DNA of 64,000 nt from Patescibacteria group bacterium (lineage in GTDB: Bacteria > Patescibacteriota > Microgenomatia > UBA1406 > GWC2-37-13). The stretch lies in the NCBI GenBank assembly GCA_026004455.1, contig BPJE01000001.1:248001-312000 (forward strand). Reading direction: 5' to 3'. The position numbers and the translations under genes were made by a program. Below the pieces are notes generated by a model that saw nothing but the letters and a program-made list of their open reading frames with translations, was not told the origin of the DNA and ran no database searches. Below, in pieces: positions 16,369 to 23,925 of the stretch; the first letter of the stretch is position 1; each line of letters begins with the position of its first letter.

Positions 16369-17548
16369 TATCAAATTTTAAAAAACTTTTAACAATTTTT
16401 TCAAAATGTTGATCTAAAATTTTTTTTGTTAAAATTAAAGGCGGTAAAAAACGAACAACATCATTTCTTGCCGGCAAAGCAATAATTCTATTAGTTTGCA
16501 TTTCTTTAAGAATCTTATCTCGTAAGTCTTCTCTCACTTGGACACCAATCATTAGACCCTTACCTCGCACATTTTTTATTATTTTCGATCTCAGTTTTTT
16601 TAATTTATTAAAAAAGTAGTAACCTGTATCATTAACATTATCCAAAAATTTATCATTAATTGTCTCAAAAACCGCTAAAATTCCTGCAGCTGCTAATGGA
16701 TTACCTCCAAAAGTTGAAGTTTGTAAACCTTGATATAATTGATCTGCTAAATTATTTTTTATCAAAATAGCTGAAGCTGGAATTCCACCAGCTAGTCCTT
16801 TACCTAGAAGTAAAATTTCTGGAGTAACTTTAAAAAATTCAGATGCAAAAAACTTACCCGTTCTTCCTATTCCTGTTTGTATCTCATCAATGATTACTAT
16901 AGCCTTTTTCTTTTTAGCAATTTCAAATATTTTTTCAACAAATAATTTATCAACAATATTAATTCCTCCATCGCCTTGAATTAATTCTAAAACAACTACT
17001 CCTACATCATTTTGAAATTTTCGTTCTAAATCGATAATATCATTAAATTTAACTCTTACTATGTATTTTTCTAATAAACTAGGTATGCCTTTTTTATATT
17101 TTTGTGAATCAGTGATTGCAACACTTAAAAAAGTTTTACCATGATAAGCATCAGTAAAAGCAATAATTTTTTTTCTTTTTGATAAATATAAACCTATTTT
17201 AACTGCATTGTCAACAGCCTCGGACCCAGATGAGGCGAAAATTACTTTATAACTTGCACCAAGCAACTCTTCGGTCTTTTTTTTAATTAAATATGCCGCT
17301 TGAGCCCGGGTTTCGTTACTAAAACTCCCATGAAGATTAATAAGTTTGTTAATTTGCTCTGTTAAAAATTTATTTAAAATAGGATGATGATACCCTAAAA
17401 TATTAACACCATAATTGCTACCTAAATCTAAATATTGATTGTCTTTATTATCATAAAGAAAAACCCCTCTTCCTTTTGTCAATAATAAACCTCGATTAGG
17501 ATAAGTTTTTACAATAGTTAAATTTTCCAAGAAAAAATAATCTTTCAT
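16361..17548 (-). CDS. lysJ: LysW-gamma-L-lysine/ornithine aminotransferase (ArgD/LysJ family)
   Basis: A 395-residue class III PLP aminotransferase. The PLP-binding region shows SSGSEAVDNAVKIG (near 105), the Asp of VVIIDEIQTGIGRTGKFFA (near 218) and the Schiff-base Lys in LLGKGLAGGIP (near 248). In the carrier pathway it transfers an amino group from glutamate to the LysW-bound semialdehyde. It lies between lysZ (11-base gap) and the amidohydrolase (8-base overlap). By sequence alone it could also be ArgD; the lysW-lysX context decides for the carrier-protein version. Confidence 0.88.
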   Translation of the reverse strand: MKDYFFLENLTIVKTYPNRGLLLTKGRGVFLYDNKDNQYLDLGSNYGVNILGYHHPILNKFLTEQINKLINLHGSFSNETRAQAAYLIKKKTEELLGASYKVIFASSGSEAVDNAVKIGLYLSKRKKIIAFTDAYHGKTFLSVAITDSQKYKKGIPSLLEKYIVRVKFNDIIDLERKFQNDVGVVVLELIQGDGGINIVDKLFVEKIFEIAKKKKAIVIIDEIQTGIGRTGKFFASEFFKVTPEILLLGKGLAGGIPASAILIKNNLADQLYQGLQTSTFGGNPLAAAGILAVFETINDKFLDNVNDTGYYFFNKLKKLRSKIIKNVRGKGLMIGVQVREDLRDKILKEMQTNRIIALPARNDVVRFLPPLILTKKILDQHFEKIVKSFLKFDNV

Positions 17549-17559
17549 TATTTTAAATA

Positions 17560-18372
17560 TTACAATGTAATAACTGTACCTTTTTGTTCTAATAATAATT
17601 TTCTTATTGGATAATTTACCCTTCCATCACCAAAAAAAGCTTTTTTTAAACCGTGTTCAAACGACATTTTTGTATAAATAATTTTTTTCTTCATAGTTCC
17701 CTCAGCGCTATTTAAAAAACTATCAAGTTCAAAAAATCTTATTTCTTTTACTAAAGAGTTTGGATTATTAAAATCTTTTAACAAGCCTTTGGCAGAGATA
17801 AGATAAATTAGTGTTTTTATTTTTAAGCTTTTTACTAATTGAAAAACAGCGGCATCATTATCCACATTAAGAATTTCACCTTGATTGGAAACCGCCGGTG
17901 AACAAATTACAGGAAGATAACGATAAGAAAGTAAAATTTTTAATAGTTTAATATTAACTTTTTTTATCTTGCCACTTAAATCGCCAGTTATTAATTTAAT
18001 TTTATTACCTTCTTTTACGTATAAATATTTTTTTCTCTCCGCTAACCAAATTTCTCCATCTATCCCTGATAATCCCACCGCTTTAACATCGTTTTTTATC
18101 AATAAAGAAACAAGCTTTTTGTTTATCCACCCAGCATAAGCCATTAAAAAAACCTTCATAAAATTCTCATCTGAAAAGTAACTCGTTATTCCTGATGTTG
18201 AAGTAATTGTTCTAATAGGAATTCCTAATTGCTGTGCTAATCGATTACGAAATTTGCTAGCACCATGAACTACAATTAATTGACCAGGATATTTTTTCCA
18301 CAACGAGGCTATGTCATTACAGATAGCGGAAAAATTTAAATTTTCATCACCACCTATCTTTATTAAAAACAT
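17560..18372 (-). CDS. lysZ: [LysW]-aminoadipate/glutamate kinase (LysZ)
   Basis: A 270-residue amino acid kinase of the ArgB/LysZ group, phosphorylating the side-chain carboxylate of the amino acid held on LysW. Visible are the phosphate loop IKIGGDEN (5-11), VVHGASKFRNRLAQQLG (near 34), and AVGLSGIDGEIW near 118, where the GxDG is characteristic of LysZ rather than ArgB. The C-terminal half has VDNDAAVFQLVKSLK. It follows the homocitrate-synthase-like gene after 57 bases and precedes lysJ by 11. Confidence 0.87.
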   Translation of the reverse strand: MFLIKIGGDENLNFSAICNDIASLWKKYPGQLIVVHGASKFRNRLAQQLGIPIRTITSTSGITSYFSDENFMKVFLMAYAGWINKKLVSLLIKNDVKAVGLSGIDGEIWLAERKKYLYVKEGNKIKLITGDLSGKIKKVNIKLLKILLSYRYLPVICSPAVSNQGEILNVDNDAAVFQLVKSLKIKTLIYLISAKGLLKDFNNPNSLVKEIRFFELDSFLNSAEGTMKKKIIYTKMSFEHGLKKAFFGDGRVNYPIRKLLLEQKGTVITL

Positions 18373-18429
18373 ATATTGATAAATTAAATTTATAGAAAAT
18401 TTATAATCGACGCCTAATATTTTTTTGAA

Positions 18430-19608
18430 TTATTTTTTTTGATAACCTTTACTATCAGCAATAATCATTAATATGTCTTCTGGATTATTAATTTGTTGAT
18501 ATCTAGAAAAAGTAGATTTAAACTCTTTAGTAATTATCTTTGCTTGCTCTTTGGTAATATGATAACCTTTAATTTCCTTAAGAAAATAATAGATTAAATT
18601 TGTTCCGGATAAAGGTCCTAACAAAAAAGTTGATTTATTTACACCAAATCTATGTAAAGGAATTCCTTCATAAGATTGTTTATTATTTAAAACAGCTTTT
18701 TGATGAACACCTGCAACATGAGTCCTATTGATTAAAGAAACTGGTTCTGTTGACGGTACAGGCATATTTAAAATACTACCTAAAAGAACGTTTAACAAAT
18801 AGCATAATTTTAAATCATAATTTTTTACATAATTTTTGTCTTCTAAATATAAATTTAGAAGTAAACCCGTTAACGAAGTTATTCCCGATCGCTCACCAAT
18901 ACCCAATATAGTAGTATCCACATAATTAGCGCCACTTTTTACTGCGGTTAAAGCATTAATCAAAGAAAAACCTCTAGTATTATGAAAATGAACTTCTAGA
19001 TTTACTTCAGGATATCTTTTTCGCAAATACTGAATTTTTTTCTCTACTTCTTGCGGAATAGCTATTCCCACTGTATCTGGTATTCCTAAAGTATCAACAT
19101 ATCGATGTATCGCATCATAAAGATTAAGTACCTTATTTAAATCGGATCGAAAAAAATCTTCAGCAGAAAATCTTATATATAAATCAGGATGCTGTTTTTT
19201 TAAATTTATAATAATTTTTATCACTTCATCTATTAATTTTCTTAAAGAGTTACTATAAATAGCACCACTGTATGGAGAAAGATTGAGATATAAATTTAGA
19301 CCATTAAAACCTGCTTTTAACGCTGAAAAAATATCTTCTTTTTTAATACGGCAATGGGCTAAAAATTTAACTTCTTTATATCCTAATTTTAATGCTAATG
19401 ATTTAAGAATTTCAAAATGAGATATTTCTTCTTCCGAAACTACTGGCGAAAAAAACTCAAACATTCTCACTCCTAATTTTAGTAAGTTTTGAAAAATAGC
19501 TTTTTTATCTTCTAAACTAAACTTATATTTACGGGCATCAAAAAGCAAAGAAGATTGTTGACCCTCACGAAAAGTAGTATCTATTACACCTTTAAAATTA
19601 GTTTTCAT
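18430..19608 (-). CDS. Homocitrate synthase / isopropylmalate synthase family enzyme
   Basis: A 392-residue member of the DRE-TIM metallolyase family. The start has DTTFREGQQ (residues 10-18) with the metal-binding Asp and catalytic Arg. HFHNTRG near 211 supplies two metal-binding His, and LGIGERSG near 239 is the second family signature. It lacks the LeuA regulatory dimer domain, fitting homocitrate synthase (2-oxoglutarate plus acetyl-CoA), the entry enzyme of the aminoadipate route. Citramalate or another acyl substrate cannot be excluded. Its ATG overlaps the lysY stop by four bases (ATGA). Homoaconitase and homoisocitrate dehydrogenase genes are absent from the window. Confidence 0.8.
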   Translation of the reverse strand: MKTNFKGVIDTTFREGQQSSLLFDARKYKFSLEDKKAIFQNLLKLGVRMFEFFSPVVSEEEISHFEILKSLALKLGYKEVKFLAHCRIKKEDIFSALKAGFNGLNLYLNLSPYSGAIYSNSLRKLIDEVIKIIINLKKQHPDLYIRFSAEDFFRSDLNKVLNLYDAIHRYVDTLGIPDTVGIAIPQEVEKKIQYLRKRYPEVNLEVHFHNTRGFSLINALTAVKSGANYVDTTILGIGERSGITSLTGLLLNLYLEDKNYVKNYDLKLCYLLNVLLGSILNMPVPSTEPVSLINRTHVAGVHQKAVLNNKQSYEGIPLHRFGVNKSTFLLGPLSGTNLIYYFLKEIKGYHITKEQAKIITKEFKSTFSRYQQINNPEDILMIIADSKGYQKK

Positions 19609-20657
19609 ATTGGATGTAATCCGCTAAATTCTAAACCTAAATTTTCCGGCCAGTTATACATAATATTTAAACACTGTACTGCTTGCCCGGCAGTTCCTCT
19701 TACTAAATTATCAATTGCTCCAATTAAAATTAAACGTTGACTTCTTTTATCAATATCAAAACCTATATCACAATAGTTTGTTCCCCAAAGAATTTTAGGT
19801 TCAGGATAACGATAAATTCCTGTTTTTTGTTTTACTAAACGAATAAAATATTCATTTTTATAATATTTCCGATAGGCTAACCAAATATCTTTTTCTTTTA
19901 TCTCTTTTTTTAAAAAACAGTGAATGGTGACCAAAATTCCTCGCACCATATCAATAGCAGTCGCAGAAATATCAACTCTTATTTTTTTATTAATTTTTGA
20001 AAGAAACATTTCGATCTCAGCTGTATGACGATGACCAGAAGGAAGATAAGAACGAACACAATGAGTTCTTTCTGGATGATGAGTCGCTAAAGAAAAATTT
20101 TTCCCTGATTGTGAACTACTCATTTTTGCATCAATTATAATTGGATAAGGTTTAATGAGATCCAACGCTACCAAAGGATAAAGCGTTAAGAGAGAAACTG
20201 TTGCTTCACAACCGGGAATAGCTACATAATTAGATTCTTTTATCCTCTCACGATTTAATTCAGGTAAACCATAGACAAATTTTTTTAAATATTCTGGTCG
20301 TTGGTGAGGAATTTTATACCAATTTAGCCAAACTTTATCATCTTCGAGTCGAAAATCAGCACCACAATCTATAATTTTATCGGCTAGAGAGATAAATTTA
20401 TCAATGTAATTCATAGAAACACCATTTGGCAAACAAATAAACAATACATCAACTTTGTCTTTAATATCATTAATTGAAGAAAAATCTAAATCAATCAAAC
20501 CCCTAAGATTGGGATGAATTTGAGAAACTTTTTGTCCTTTTAATCTTTCACTTGTCAAATAGGTTATTTTTACTTTTGGATGGAAAGCCAGTATCCTTAA
20601 AACCTCTCCCCCAGTATATCCTGAACCACCTATTATTCCAATTTTTAATTTTTTCAT
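19605..20657 (-). CDS. lysY: [LysW]-aminoadipate/glutamate semialdehyde dehydrogenase (LysY/ArgC family)
   Basis: A 350-residue NADPH-dependent reductase of the ArgC family. The nucleotide motif is GIIGGSGYTGGEVLRIL (8-24), the catalytic Cys lies in AIPGCEATVSLL near 148, and His in LPSGHRHTAEIE near 210. It reduces the acyl phosphate made by LysZ, still attached to LysW, to the semialdehyde. It is 15 bases from lysX and overlaps the homocitrate-synthase-like gene by four bases. It ends with a TGA stop, useful evidence that TGA is not recoded here. Confidence 0.88.
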   Translation of the reverse strand: MKKLKIGIIGGSGYTGGEVLRILAFHPKVKITYLTSERLKGQKVSQIHPNLRGLIDLDFSSINDIKDKVDVLFICLPNGVSMNYIDKFISLADKIIDCGADFRLEDDKVWLNWYKIPHQRPEYLKKFVYGLPELNRERIKESNYVAIPGCEATVSLLTLYPLVALDLIKPYPIIIDAKMSSSQSGKNFSLATHHPERTHCVRSYLPSGHRHTAEIEMFLSKINKKIRVDISATAIDMVRGILVTIHCFLKKEIKEKDIWLAYRKYYKNEYFIRLVKQKTGIYRYPEPKILWGTNYCDIGFDIDKRSQRLILIGAIDNLVRGTAGQAVQCLNIMYNWPENLGLEFSGLHPI

Positions 20658-20672
20658 GTCTATAAGTTAAAA

Positions 20673-21527
20673 CTAAATTTTATTTTTTTGAAATAAATCA
20701 ATACAATAATCAATAATCGCTCCCGAAATACTAACTCCTGTAGGCTCTTCAGAATTTTTAAACTCCATAGTATGATTTATTTCATTGATTAAATAACCCT
20801 CTTTTGTTTCAAAAATATCCATTGCTAAAATACCACCACCAACCGCTAGTGACGCTTTTTGACAAATAAGTTCTAAATCCCTATTAATTGGGCAATTAAA
20901 AGCCTTACCTCCGCGAGCGGTATTGGTTATCCAATGAGATGACTTTCGGTATATTGCTGCAATTACATTATTTCCAACACAAAAAGCTCTAATATCTCTG
21001 CCATTTTTATCAACATATTTTTGAATATAAAAAGCTTGATGATGAGGAGAAGTAAAGTGATTTTTATGTTCAATTATTGCTTCTAAGGCATCTTTATCAT
21101 TGACTTTTGCTAATAATCTTCCCCAAGAACCTAAAGTTGGCTTTATTACTACCGGAAAACCTCCCACTGATTCTACAAACTCTAGTGCCTGCGATAAAGA
21201 AAAAACAATAGCAAAAGGGATTGTGGGAACATTATTTTTTTTAAGCAAAAGAGAGGTAAAAAATTTATCCTCGCAATTTTGAGTTACTGATAAAGAATTA
21301 ACTACTTTAATTCCGCAACTTTCTAAAAAAGCAGTAAGATATCTTCCTTTAGTATTAGAAACACTACGATTAAGCGCAATATCAAAATCAAAAGGAAAAA
21401 AACTTTTCTCAAGAATTAAGTTTCTTATATCATATAACTTCAAATTTACTTTTCTTTTTTTAGCAGCTTTAATTATCAATTTCTCATCTCCTCTAATTGT
21501 GCTATGAAATAGACCTATACTAATCAT
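20673..21527 (-). CDS. lysX: LysW-aminoadipate/glutamate ligase (LysX, ATP-grasp)
   Basis: A 284-residue RimK-type ATP-grasp ligase that joins the alpha-amino group of the substrate to the side chain of the C-terminal Glu of LysW. Landmarks are the ATP-binding GGFPVVIKPTLGSWGRLLAK (near 121), RDIRAFCVGNNVIAAIYR (near 180), NTARGGKA (near 203) and the metal/product motif INEINHTMEFKNS (near 248) typical of LysX and ArgX. It is ten bases downstream of lysW. Choice between aminoadipate (lysine) and glutamate (arginine) is not readable with confidence. Confidence 0.9.
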   Translation of the reverse strand: MISIGLFHSTIRGDEKLIIKAAKKRKVNLKLYDIRNLILEKSFFPFDFDIALNRSVSNTKGRYLTAFLESCGIKVVNSLSVTQNCEDKFFTSLLLKKNNVPTIPFAIVFSLSQALEFVESVGGFPVVIKPTLGSWGRLLAKVNDKDALEAIIEHKNHFTSPHHQAFYIQKYVDKNGRDIRAFCVGNNVIAAIYRKSSHWITNTARGGKAFNCPINRDLELICQKASLAVGGGILAMDIFETKEGYLINEINHTMEFKNSEEPTGVSISGAIIDYCIDLFQKNKI

Positions 21528-21537
21528 ATATTTTTAT

Positions 21538-21711
21538 TTACTCACCCCAATCTTCTTCTACTTGAGGTGCTTCTTCTAAATCAACTTTATTTTTTTCTAA
21601 TGAAACAACAACTAAACGACTGCCACATTCTTGACAAGTAATTATTTCAGAAACTTCTAAATCATCTTGAAAATTAAATTGATTATCACAAATAGGACAT
21701 GTTCCTTTCAT
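21538..21711 (-). CDS. lysW: LysW amino-group carrier protein
   Basis: A 57-residue acidic carrier, too short for most gene finders. It begins MKGTCPICDNQF and has a second pair TCQECGSRLV, so a four-Cys zinc ribbon (Cys5, Cys8, Cys26, Cys29) is complete. It ends in VEEDWGE, the diagnostic EDWGE tail whose terminal Glu carries the growing amino acid through its gamma-carboxylate. It is the first gene of the operon and sits about 65 bases after an excellent promoter, with lysX 10 bases downstream. No Shine-Dalgarno is visible. Identification rests on the tail, the zinc ribbon and the neighbours and is very secure. Confidence 0.95.
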   Translation of the reverse strand: MKGTCPICDNQFNFQDDLEVSEIITCQECGSRLVVVSLEKNKVDLEEAPQVEEDWGE

Positions 21712-21782
21712 AGAAATTAAATTAATAATAACTTTTAATTTTTTTAAATTATTCTTTACCTGTAACTTTTAATTGACAAGAG

Positions 21783-21811
21783 ATTATATCTACCAGAAAA
21801 TATTTTGTCAA
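21783..21811 (-). promoter_or_regulatory. Promoter of the lysW operon
   Basis: On the minus strand TTGACA (21806-21811) and TATAAT (21783-21788) are both perfect and exactly 17 bases apart. The predicted start leaves a leader of roughly 65 bases before lysW. A weaker plus-strand promoter for the divergent gene (TTGTCA at 21805-21810, TAAAAT at 21829-21834) overlaps it, so one regulator could control both. Confidence 0.85.
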
Positions 21812-21860
21812 AAAAAATAAAAATTTGATAAAATTTTTAATATTTTGTAAAATTTTTAAA

Positions 21861-22487
21861 ATGAAAACTATTCAACAAACAACCCTGGAAATAATTTTAG
21901 AAAAACCAGAAATTGCTGAAATTTTGTCAACTAATTTCGTTAATATATCTTCTATTGCAAGAAAAATTAAACCTATTGTAGAAGAAAAACTCTTAAAACC
22001 AATAACATTAATAAGTATTATTATTGCCCTTAAAAGAATTAAAGAAAAAATGCCTAAAGAAGAAAGAATCTTCAATGAAATACCTGAAATTATGATTAAA
22101 TCTGGTTTTACTGAAATAATAATCGATGTTAATAAAAATCAAAAAAAAATAAACAATATGATAAGAGAAATTTTTCCAAATAAAAATTTAATATTGACTA
22201 AAGGCGATAAAGAAATTACTTTTTTAATTAATTCTAAACATTACAATAAAATAAAAAATCAATTTAAAACCAAAAAAGTAATCACAAACTTAGATATATT
22301 AACTTTAAATTTTTATGAAGACATAATTGAAATCCCAGGTGTATATTATAAAATTTTAAGAGGTTTTAAAATCAATCAAATTCCTCTAGTAGAAATTTTT
22401 TCTACTTACTCTCAATTATCATTGGTCGTTAAATCTATTCACATAGAAAAAGCAATTAAACTTTTAAAAAATATTCTAGAAATTTAA
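21861..22487 (+). CDS. Hypothetical protein with ACT-like C-terminus, divergent from the lysW operon
   Basis: About 208 residues; I took the ATG at 21861 (MKTIQQTTLEI) over the upstream ATG at 21825, whose residues are AT-spacer-like. The N-terminal 65 residues look like a helix-turn-helix-type or helical domain (ILSTNFVNISSIARKIKPIV). The C-terminal part KINQIPLVEIFSTYSQLSLV followed by a helix IEKAIKLLKNIL resembles the ACT repeat of aspartate kinases, which binds amino acids. An amino-acid-sensing regulator of the neighbouring operon is a reasonable inference, not shown. Confidence 0.55.
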   Translation: MKTIQQTTLEIILEKPEIAEILSTNFVNISSIARKIKPIVEEKLLKPITLISIIIALKRIKEKMPKEERIFNEIPEIMIKSGFTEIIIDVNKNQKKINNMIREIFPNKNLILTKGDKEITFLINSKHYNKIKNQFKTKKVITNLDILTLNFYEDIIEIPGVYYKILRGFKINQIPLVEIFSTYSQLSLVVKSIHIEKAIKLLKNILEI

Positions 22488-22537
22488 TTTTTTAATTGTT
22501 ATTTTTTCTCACAGTTTTGTTTTTTTATCTTATTTTA

Positions 22538-23043
22538 ATGAAGAAAAAAATTTATTATTTATTTTTTTGTTTTATTTTTTGATCTTTTTGTTTTTTCTTA
22601 TTTGGTAAAAAAGATTTATTTGTCCAGTTTAATTTTGACATAACTATAAACTGCAAAATCATATCTCTCAAAAATTTGACCATTTCTTATCTTACCTTAT
22701 TTTAATTGTCAGTTTTGAGTTTTATTAATTTATTAATTTTGATCATTATTCTTGTTCGAAAAAAAATTTTTTCTATTTTAATTTTTATTTCTTTTGTTAC
22801 TGCTCACTTGATTAAAATTGTTGGTAAAGATTTCTTACATCAGCCCAACTGCCATCTATGTTTAATCGCTATAAACTCTTTTTTAATTACCCATTTTATC
22901 TTTTTAATATTTAAATTAAAAATTAAACCTTTATATAAATTTTTTACTTTTTTCTTTTGGTTTTTATTTTTTTAATGCTTTTTTATCGCGTATTTTTTGG
23001 AGAACTCTAGACAACTGATATTTTAGAGATATTTTTTAAGATT
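22538..23043 (+). pseudogene. Decayed duplicate of the PAP2 phosphatase
   Basis: This stretch copies the intact PAP2 gene at 25482. It has the same start (MKKK...), the same ARKK/VRKK loop, then FISFVTAHLIKIVGKDFLHQP against FIPFVFAHLIEVVGKAFLHQ. Near 23005, TAGACAACTGATATT matches GGACAACTGATGTT of the active-site end. An in-frame TGA near 22580, frameshifts, and deletion of the PSGH region make it non-functional. An 89-codon frame at 22706-22975 is what remains open. Confidence 0.75.
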
Positions 23044-23123
23044 ATATTTAGTTTTTTCTTTATTTTTTTGTGAAATATCAAATTTATCACCTATATTTTT
23101 TAGTTATTATTCATTATTAATTA

Positions 23124-23345
23124 TTAATTTTTTATTTCTTCAATATCATTTTTAAAGCCTGCCATCACCGGCTTGCCATTAATTGCTAAAACCAGCGACT
23201 GCATCACTCCCATTTCAATGATTTTTGAAATATCAGTAATATACTCTACCTCAACATCTAATTTAAGTTCAGAAACAGCTTTTTTTGTTAACTCATAAAG
23301 CGCTTTACAAGTAACGCATCCTGATCATAAAACCTGAATTTTCAT
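23124..23345 (-). pseudogene. Thioredoxin-like small protein (TM0996/MTH895 type) with an in-frame TGA
   Basis: A 74-codon frame from an ATG at 23345 would encode MKIQVL-stop-SGCVTCKALYEL and continue through DVEVEYITDISKI and LAINGKPVMAGF to TAA. The usual sequence of these small disulfide proteins has Gly where the TGA stands; GGA to TGA is a single change. The CxxC (SGCVTCK) and everything after it are intact. It follows the ArsR gene by 5 bases, a common arrangement with permeases. Because TGA ends other genes here, it is probably a nonsense mutation. Confidence 0.65.
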
Positions 23346-23350
23346 ATTTT

Positions 23351-23665
23351 TTAAATTAAACTTTTAATAAATTCTAAAAATTTTTTTCCTTTATCAGTTA
23401 AAAAATATCTTTTAAATTTTCCTTCCTGATTTGAATAAACAAAGTTTTTTTCAGCTAAATCAGCTAAATGATGAGAAATTAATGTTTGGGAAAATCCAGT
23501 TAAACTAATTAAATCACAAACACAATGAGGCTCCTCAAGGGCTTTTAATATAGCAATTTTTGAAGCCACTGATACTTCTTTTAAATCATTCTCTAAATTT
23601 TGACAATGTTTAAAATCAATTCTTTGATGTTTTCTCTGACAACGACAAGTAAGTTGAGAAGGCAT
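23351..23665 (-). CDS. ArsR-family metalloregulator
   Basis: A 104-residue winged-helix repressor. CVCDLISLTGFSQTLISHHL (residues 49-68) holds the CxC metal-binding motif of arsenite/cadmium-type sensors followed by the recognition helix; a second Cys cluster CRCQ lies at the N-terminus. It controls its own promoter, to judge from the palindrome between the -35 and -10 boxes. The next gene is the broken thioredoxin-like one, and remnants of the kind of permease usually found in such operons lie about 8-10 kb away. Confidence 0.88.
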   Translation of the reverse strand: MPSQLTCRCQRKHQRIDFKHCQNLENDLKEVSVASKIAILKALEEPHCVCDLISLTGFSQTLISHHLADLAEKNFVYSNQEGKFKRYFLTDKGKKFLEFIKSLI

Positions 23666-23776
23666 AAAAAATCAATTCCTAATTTCTAATGTTTAAATAA
23701 CTCGCAAACTCGTAAATAAAATAACTTTATTAACTTTGCAAACTTTATGAACTTTATAAACTTTTTTTGATTTTTT

Positions 23777-23806
23777 ATTATATATGAACCATAATTCATA
23801 TGTCAA
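23777..23806 (-). promoter_or_regulatory. Promoter and palindromic operator of arsR
   Basis: On the minus strand TTGACA (23801-23806) and TATAAT (23777-23782) are perfect and 18 bases apart. The spacer is filled by an inverted repeat, ATATGAA at 23782-23788 and TTCATAT at 23795-23801. Repressor bound there would block polymerase. The distance to the ATG at 23665 is about 105 bases. Confidence 0.8.
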
Positions 23807-23925
23807 GTGAATTTTAATAAAAAAAATAACTATATAACTTTAAATAAAAAAGTAGAAAATCATAAAAAGGTCATTGAAAAAATAGTTTAAAGTTTTTTTT
23901 AATTTAATAATAAAGACTCTATAAT

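Noticed and set aside
23124-23345. TGA recoded as glycine (genetic code 25)
   Set aside because: lysY, nrdJ and other intact genes end on TGA at their normal family length, and the nearby PAP2 remnant has a TGA at a non-Gly position. One Gly-to-TGA site is better explained as a mutation.
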